Shown here: positions 57,640 to 64,000 of the stretch, in pieces
Position numbering within the stretch: the first letter of the stretch is position 1
Layout: each line of letters opens with the position of its first letter
Assembly (NCBI GenBank): GCA_025174535.1
Contig: JALBUN010000023.1
Location: 1,798,001 to 1,862,000, forward strand
Direction of reading: 5' to 3'
DNA: 64,000 nt
Source: Cantharellus purpuraceus
Taxonomy: Eukaryota > Basidiomycota > Agaricomycetes > Cantharellales > Hydnaceae
Notes under the pieces: model-generated
The model's database searches: none
The model's input: only the letters and a program-made list of their open reading frames with translations
Told to the model about the DNA's origin: nothing
Translations under genes and position numbers: made by a program

Positions 57640-58401
57640 ACGACAAACGAGGTCCACCTGAACACATCTGCTCTTTCCCACTCCGACTCCCTTACCCTCC
57701 TCGTCCACTCTGACTCCATTCCCGATACCGCTATTCAAGCATCAATTGACTCCGGTTCTACTCACTGTTTCCTCAATTCCTCCTTTTCCGATTTACATAA
57801 ACTCCATACATACACCATAACTCTGATACCACTCCGATTATTTGACGGCACTACTAATGCTGTTATTTCATGAGCTATAGATCTGTCTATCCGTTTTTCT
57901 GTAGGAGAAATCCAGACCCTTACATTCTGTGTTACTCCGCTTGACTCCAGCTGTTCTGTGGTTCTTGGACATAACTGGCTCACCCACTACAATCTGTTGA
58001 TTGACTGGGCATTGGGCCATATCACATTCCATTCTCCAGTACAGGCTGTGTCATCCCTGACGTCACCAGCAACTATAGGTGCGAAATTATCTTCCACCTC
58101 CGCTGACTCCACTCCAATAGATACTCCATCTACCCCTCCATTTATATCAATGGTGGACGCTATGGTCTTCACCAGACTAAGCAACCTGGATGGTTCTCAC
58201 ACATTCCAGGTCCACCTCTCCAATCCGATATTCCTCACCACTCGTTCTGCCTGATCAACTCCACCGGACCTCTCTATGGTTCCCAAGGAGTATCATGAGT
58301 TCACCGACGTGTTCAGCAAGTCTAAAGCCAACTCCCTAGTGGAACACTGACCATACGATCTCAAGATTGAACTGGATGACAACTCCACCCCTCTGCTTGG
58401 C
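57640..58401 (+). pseudogene. Gypsy element 2: protease and start of RT, broken
   Basis: The frame contains the aspartic protease motif ASIDSGSTHCFLNSSF, then [17 protein letters not shown] (the flap/LGxxWL block), and the entry to RT, VPKEYHEFTDVFSKSKANSL...PYDLKIELDD. In-frame TGA stops occur at 57871, 58252 and 58348. The last lies where homologues read EHRPYDL, so Arg CGA to TGA is the likely change. The frame is interrupted at 58401 by the insertion of element B. Confidence 0.85.
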
Positions 58402-59852
58402 TGTTTTGGAACCTGCAAAATTATGGTGTTAGGGCAAACTCTAAATCACCACAATTCCGTGAATGAACAGCTGAGAAGAATATCAAATCCTACTGCAGCA
58501 CAACTCCAGAAACGATTTAACGTTTGTACTTTGGTTACAATCCGTTGTAATGGTCAATGCAGACGAGCAGGAAGGTAATACGTTTCTTAGCAGTAGGGAA
58601 TGAATAAGACTTCCAGAGTCTAGAGTTCACGGACGCTTAGGGGTCCAGATATTCCAAAAAGAGGGGAATGCACTTAGAGGCTAGAGGAAGTAGGTGGATG
58701 AATCCGACCGTCCAACCAGTGACACTCTGAAGCAGGTAACAGCAATGTGTGAAGTAGTCTAGCAACTGCTTCACACGAGTTCAAGATTCTAATGCTCTGC
58801 AAAGGCAGTACACACTAGTAACTTAAACAAGAGCACTAATGGCAGGACTATCGACAGACAATCTCACCCTGTAGATTCGTAGTCACGCGAGGTAGATACT
58901 ACACTCACGCCCAAAGCAGGACAATCACTACTTCGAGTGCAATCGAATACAGTTACACAACTGTAAGCGACCCTTGAACTGGACAATCAACAGTTACTGA
59001 GATATAGAGGATGACACTGTATGTCACTCTAGTCACACTGATGTGCAAATGATGGGGTAGAAATTGGTTATTTATTCAGAGGCAGAATGGGCTCCTTTTA
59101 TATTGTATTTACAGGAGCTGACTAATACTACTGGAAACTTCTACCTATTAATAGATGGAAACTACTGGAAGCTAGTGGAATAAGTGAGAAGGGGGTGGAA
59201 GTTTCCTAGCCAATGAGCTGCTTGGATTTGCTCTGACTCATGGCATGAGTCATGGATGGAGTCATAGTGTGACTCAGAGCAGGAGTCATAGTATGAGTAA
59301 TCACAGGAGTCATGGTATGAGTCATGGAAGGAGTCATAGCATGAGTCATGGCAGGAGTCATTGCATGAGTCACCATTACTCAAATAACTCGGTCAATACT
59401 TCGTTTCCCAGGCTGATTAGCACAGCTATGGGTAGGCATGGCTTCTATTGAACTCTCCACTGAAAATGGAGTCAGGAGGTGCAGTGGTTGCGAAGATATT
59501 GAGCATTTACTGGCAGTGGTGACCAGATTGAGTCGGAGATTGAAATGAGTCATGTGATCGACAATGAGTCAGTTGTCCGGGTGACTCCGGCTGACTTTGA
59601 GGCTGCTGACATCTGCGAAGGTTTGTGGGTCCATGTGGGTCCCAAAACTTCGCCCAGCAGAACAATAAGTTTGTAGACTCATTTCTGCATGGAAAATTCC
59701 CAAAAAAATATGAAAAAATAGAGAATATTTGAATGGCCCTGAATCAAGAGAAAGCAGCAGATATATGCTGATATTTTAAGGCCATCAAGCAAAATTGTAC
59801 AGTTTCGGGACTTTAAACAAGATCTTTTTAAGGGAAAACCAGTTCCCATACA
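58402..59852 (+). mobile_element. LTR-like element B (copy 2), 1451 bp, with exact 5-bp target duplication
   Basis: The element starts TGTTTTGGAAC and ends GTTCCCATACA. Its ends are TG...CA and form an 11-bp imperfect inverted repeat. TTGGC precedes it (58397-58401) and follows it (59853-59857). The RT frame of the host element resumes correctly after the duplication (PLLG, then GPIYLLSQKELLAL). It is non-coding and best read as a long solo LTR. It includes a TGA(G/C)TCA-rich minisatellite at 59230-59385. Confidence 0.88.
59234..59571 (+). repeat. Array of TGA(G/C)TCA heptamers inside element B
   Basis: Exact TGAGTCA or TGACTCA occurs at 59234, 59246, 59270, 59318, 59342, 59366, 59546 and 59565. 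Between them are near matches (GGAGTCAT). The core is a degenerate minisatellite with a period near 24 bp. The heptamer is the binding site of Gcn4/AP-1-type bZIP factors. Whether it works is unknown. Confidence 0.8.
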
Positions 59853-59855
59853 TTG

Positions 59856-62719
59856 GCCCTATCTACTTGCTATCCCAAAAAGAGCTACTGGCTCTCTGAA
59901 CATTCATAGACAAGAACTTGGCCACGGGCTTCATCTGCCCATCCCTATCTCCTCATGGAGCTCCAGTCCTATTTGTCCGCAAAAAAGACGGTTCACTCCG
60001 TCTATGCGTCAACTTCTGTGGACTCAACAAGATCACCAAGAAAGACCGATACCCAATACCCCACACTGCGGACCTACTTGAGAGTCCTCGAAAGGCTAAG
60101 ATCTACTCCAAAATAGATCTCCGACATGCCTACCATCTAGTCCACATCTGAGAAGGCGACAAATGGAAAACAACCTTCCGCACACGATATGGATCTTTCA
60201 AGTGCGTCATGCCCTTCAGACTAACCAATGCTCTGGCCGCCTTCCAGCGGTTCATGAATGATACCTTCGCCGACCTCCTTGATGTGACTGTCCTCATTTA
60301 CTTAGACAACATTCTGGTATATTCGGACAACGAAGAAGAACATTGGACACATGTCCGAGATGTACTCCGACATCTGCAAAAGCATGGCCTCTTCGCCCGC
60401 ACTGACAAATGCGAATTCCACTCCGACTCGGTCGAATACCTAGGCTATATCCTCTCCCCAGCAGGATTGACAATGTCCGATGACAGAATCAAAGCCATAC
60501 AGGAATGGCCGGAACCCTGGAAAGTCAAGGACGTACAGTCCTTCCTAGGGTTCGCCAACTTCTACCGCCGCTTCATTCACGGCTACTCCGATATCACCGT
60601 TCTGCTCACCCAACTCACTAGGAAGGGTATCCAATGGGACTTCACTGATGAATGTAGACAGAGCTTTGAGACCTTGAAAAAGGCCTTTACTTCTGCTCCG
60701 ATACTGACTCATTGGGTTCCAGACGTTCCCATCCTATTAGAGACTGATGCCTCCAACTATGCACTTGCCACGATCCTGTCCATCATCTCCCTGGACAACG
60801 GACAAGTCCACCCGATCACTTTTCACTCACGTACATTTATGCCCCCCGAACTGAACTATGATGTCCATGACAAAGAGCTCCTTGCCATATATGAAGCCTT
60901 CTGGATATGGAGACACTACCTTGAGGGTCCCTCTGATCTGGTGGACATCATAATGGACCACAAGAACTTGGAATACTTCTCCACAACGAAACTGCTCACC
61001 CGGAGACAGGTCTGATGGTCTGAATACCTATCTCAGTTCAATCTCATTATCCGTTTCCATCCTGGTCGACTCGGAGCAAAGCCCGACATGTTAACTAGAT
61101 GCTGGGACGTCTACCCTAAAGAGGGGAATAGCGACTATGCCACTGTAAACCCACACAACTTTCATCCTGTGTTCACTAACGAGCAGCTGGCATCATCCCT
61201 ACGAGCATCCACCCTCATGACTCCCACCCTCCGAGCTGTCACCATTATGGATATCAACCAACTCTGCTCCAACATCTGCTCATCACTCTGATCTGATCCT
61301 GTTGCAGTTAAACACTTGGACAACCCTTTTGATCCGAAATGGTCACTTGACCCTGAAGGGCACCTCTGACACAATGACCAGATATACGTCCCCAATGCCA
61401 ACGGCCTCCGACTCTGAATTTTGCAGTATTATCATGATCACCCAATCTCCGGCCACTTCAGGCAAAATTGCACACAAGGATTAATCTGATGAGACTATGT
61501 ATGGCCAAAAATGTGAGAATACATTCAACACTACTGTAACTCCTGCACCATGTGTATGCGCTCAAAATTGCAAAGGCACAAACCCTACGGAACGCTTAAG
61601 CAACTTCCAGTCCTGGAGCAACCATGGAACTCCATCTCCATGGATTTCATAGAGAAGCTCCCCCCATCGCTTGGATATGACACCATACTTGTGATTGTTG
61701 ACAGATTCACTAAACAGTCACTATTCATTCCGATGCATGACACCATCACCTCCACCTCACTAGCTAAATTGTTCGTTCTCCACGTATTCTCTAAACACGG
61801 AGTCCCATCGCATGTCATGTCCGATCGGGGCTCGGAGTTCATGTCCTCCTTCTTCCGCACATTAGGAAAGGCTCTTGACATGAAGCTTCATTTCACCTCT
61901 GGATACCACCCTGAAGGAGATGGACAAACAGAACAAATGAATCAGTCCCTGGAGCAATATCTCCGAGTCTATTGTAACTATCAACAAGACAACTGGGCTG
62001 ATCTACTTCCGATCACAGAGTTTGCCTACAACAACGCTCCAAACGCAACTACCGGCATCTCTCCGTTCTTTGCTAATAAAGGCTACCATCCAAACATCTC
62101 TGTCCACCCCGAGAAAGAACTTGCCTCCACCAAAGCCCACCAATTCGTAACTGACCTCAATCAACTACACCAACATCTCCGAGAGACCATCTCCAATGCT
62201 CAGAAACAATATCAAGTCTCCACAGACCGACGCCGCATTCTGGCTCCAGACCTGCAAATTGGAGACAAAGTATTTGTTAAGGCCAAACACTTCCAGACCA
62301 CCCGTCCATTGAAGAAACTCTCCAAGAAATACTTAGGTCCTTATGAGGTCATTGCTTGTGCAGGCAGCAGGTCTTTCACCCTCCGCCTCCTGGACCACTT
62401 CCAAGCAGTTCATCCGGTCTTCCATATATCAATGCTCGAACCTGCTACCACGAACGAGATCTCCAGTCGCATGCAACCCCCACCTCCCCCAATCATCATC
62501 AAAGGAGACAATGAATATGAGATATCTGAGATCCTGGACTCGAAGATCGACCGTTGATACAAGTGTGAGCTCCAGTACTTAGTCAAATGGACTGGGTACG
62601 AAGGCACCAATGAAGAGTCCTCATGGATCTCCGCATCTGAACTCGATCATGCATCCAAATCCGTCTCCGACTTCCACTCCGCTTATCCAGACAAACCTGG
62701 CCCTCTTATGAATCTTTAA
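59856..62719 (+). pseudogene. Gypsy element 2: RT, RNase H, integrase and chromodomain, with TGA stops
   Basis: One frame runs almost to the end. Reverse transcriptase: [57 protein letters not shown], and active-site YLDN where YLDD is expected. RNase H: ETDASNYALATILS, YDVHDKELLAIYEAFWIW. Integrase zinc finger: YYHDHPISGHF...CNSCTMC; core: SISMDFIEKLPPSLGYDTIL, MSDRGSEFMSSFF, EGDGQTEQMNQSLEQYLRVY. Chromodomain: YEISEILDSKID, LQYLVKWTGYEGTNEESSW. In-frame stops at 59897, 60149, 61013, 61289, 61367, 61415, 61487, 61490, 61514 and 62555 are all TGA. No LTR follows at the 3' end. Confidence 0.9.
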
Positions 62720-62866
62720 GTTCAATTACTAATGCTAATTCTATTATTTTGCATCATCATTTTATTACAAGTCAAAGGAAATTACATGCCTGCCCAAAAG
62801 CTCCGAAGGAATCACTCTGCCTCATTCTTCTCCGTTCCGAAATTTATAATCATTTTCATTTTTATT
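62720..62866. other. Junction between gypsy element 2 and the next gene
   Basis: AT-rich DNA follows the chromodomain stop. No family A LTR is found here, so the 3' LTR of element 2 has been lost or belongs to another family. Confidence 0.5.
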
Positions 62867-64000
62867 TTATACATCGCGTTTCCTTTTCCCCTTTCCCTTA
62901 TCTACCTCAGGCTCCGTCTCCGACTCCTCATCACTCTCTACATCCGACACCCAATCCTTCTCATCTCCCATGTCCGAATCCTCGTCCAACGGGGCCATGA
63001 ACTTCCGCAACCGATGTCTGACGACCCTCCAGAACCTCCTTCCGTTTCATCGTCCTCACCAAGTCTACTAACAACCCCTCTGTCCGCCAAAGGTGCTCCG
63101 ACTGCAGGTTAACCAGCTGGATAAGCCGGCCCATGGTGCTATTGGGCGCCGAGACGCACCCCGTACCTGCACCGGTCGTTGCCCCTTCCGATCTGACGCT
63201 GCTACCCCTGGCTGCCACAGCACCCGTCTCCATCCGCCTCTTTTTGGTCGGATGACCCTCCGATTCCTTCTCTACCCCTCCTTGTACCACTAGTTGGGGC
63301 TTGACGCTCTGACTCTGGGGATTGAACTTGCCATTGATCCTACACCCTCCTTTCCGACCCTGACAATGATCACAGGACCAAAGTCGGCGAGTTGGGCTGG
63401 TAGGCCACACACACTCCACACCTGCATCATGACATAAGTCACAAGTTATGCTGGGTCCGCCAAATGGCTCCATTGGAGCCAGAGCCTTGGGTGGTCCGCC
63501 CCTTCTCACTGTGGCCTCCAAGTGTTCCCTCTCCTCCTCCTTGTCCTGCTGTTCTGCCGCCACCTTCTCCATCTCACACTTGCAAAGCTGGATCGCCGAC
63601 CTCGCGACATGCAGCTCCTTCTTACAGGTCGCCAACACGCGACTCTCTGCCTTGCACCATATGACCCTCCGGTCCGCCTCTCGCTTCTCCGTATCAGCAC
63701 TCAGGTAGGCCTTCAATGAAAAGACTGTGACATCGAGATTCTTCTTGGTGGTAGCGGCATAGAGCTCCACTCTTTTGCGAGCCTTGACCGCAGCTACCCA
63801 AGCCATCTCCTCATAGGAATTCGAAGTGGGATCCGGCTCTGCATCCGTCCCAACATCCACGCCCACCTTGGGCTCCGCATTTGCATTGAGCTCCACATTG
63901 GCATTGGGATCCACTTCCACCTCCACCCTCTCTGTCTCTGCCGCATCATCTTCCTCAGCTGCCCCCAACTCAAATAAGGGCCATGCCTGCGGACGTAATG
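62867..64000 (-). CDS. Cysteine-rich coiled-coil protein, 5'-partial, apparent 3' frameshift
   Basis: The frame is open to the right edge of the window, so the N-terminus is missing. Visible are an acidic, Asn/Glu-rich part (EVDPNANVELNANAEPKVGV), a coiled-coil part with many Lys/Glu (about 63500-63790), and a cysteine cluster, CDLCHDAGVECVW...WSCDHCQGRKGGC, that recalls zinc-cluster-like proteins of agaricomycetes. A basic stretch KKRRMETG follows. The straight frame stops at 62961-62963 (TGA). A different frame over 62867 to about 63020 reads RHRLRKFMAPLDEDSDMGDE and an acidic tail ending KGKRKRDV, which looks like the real C-terminus. Function unknown. Confidence 0.55.

Noticed and set aside
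59162..59451. Frames of HDSCHDS / SHGRSHS repeats on both strands
   Set aside because: They arise from the TGAGTCAT minisatellite in element B, not from a gene.
1..64000. CRISPR arrays, rRNA genes or bacterial-type operons
   Set aside because: No regularly spaced direct repeats or rRNA-like blocks were seen, and gene structure is clearly eukaryotic.

Overview
The window is nuclear DNA of a filamentous basidiomycete, most likely an agaricomycete. Nearly every gene is cut by several short introns of about 50-65 nt with GT...AG ends. Genes are tightly packed, often in divergent pairs. The protein families fit: CYP63-like P450s, a SWIM/RING protein, a PalI/SUR7 protein, PMP3, and a chromodomain-type Ty3/gypsy retroelement. 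All gene models are conceptual splices made by eye, guided by reading frame, splice sites and family motifs.

Layout. 1-3491 holds no gene I can support. 3492-18398 carries three kynurenine-pathway genes: kynureninase and kynurenine 3-monooxygenase, divergent from a 158-bp promoter, and a probable kynurenine formamidase about 10 kb further on. Between them lie a four-AT-hook protein, a YOS9/OS-9 ER lectin, a HAL4/HAL5-type kinase and a cytochrome P450. 18499-33364 carries PMP3, a foldback MITE, eIF2B-epsilon, an Ala/Pro/Glu/Lys-rich protein, a PalI/SUR7 membrane protein, a heat shock factor and an arrestin-fold protein with a repeat-bearing tail. 34148-49545 carries a second P450 closely similar to the first, then mostly housekeeping genes: PRP28, ALG3, RRP3, a 2OG-Fe(II) oxygenase, NAC-alpha, an OBAP/DUF1264 protein, a SWIM/RING protein and an NAD(P)-binding oxidoreductase.

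From about 51.1 kb to the end the window is a graveyard of nested retroelements. It holds three copies plus a fragment of one LTR family (TGTTA...TAACA), two decayed copies of a chromodomain Ty3/gypsy element, a 1.45-kb LTR-like insertion with an exact 5-bp target duplication, a fragment with four consecutive hairpins, and an inverted LTR of another family. The right edge holds a cysteine-rich coiled-coil protein gene that runs off the window and appears frameshifted near its 3' end.

The best candidate for an unusual system is the loose clustering of consecutive tryptophan-to-kynurenine steps (formamidase, monooxygenase, kynureninase) with an AT-hook protein and a P450 among them. Other points of interest are a 7-nt microexon supported by a conserved domain, a CRE-like triplet in a 100-bp shared promoter, an array of TGA(G/C)TCA heptamers inside a mobile element, and a retroelement whose in-frame stops are all TGA, as expected from CpG decay.
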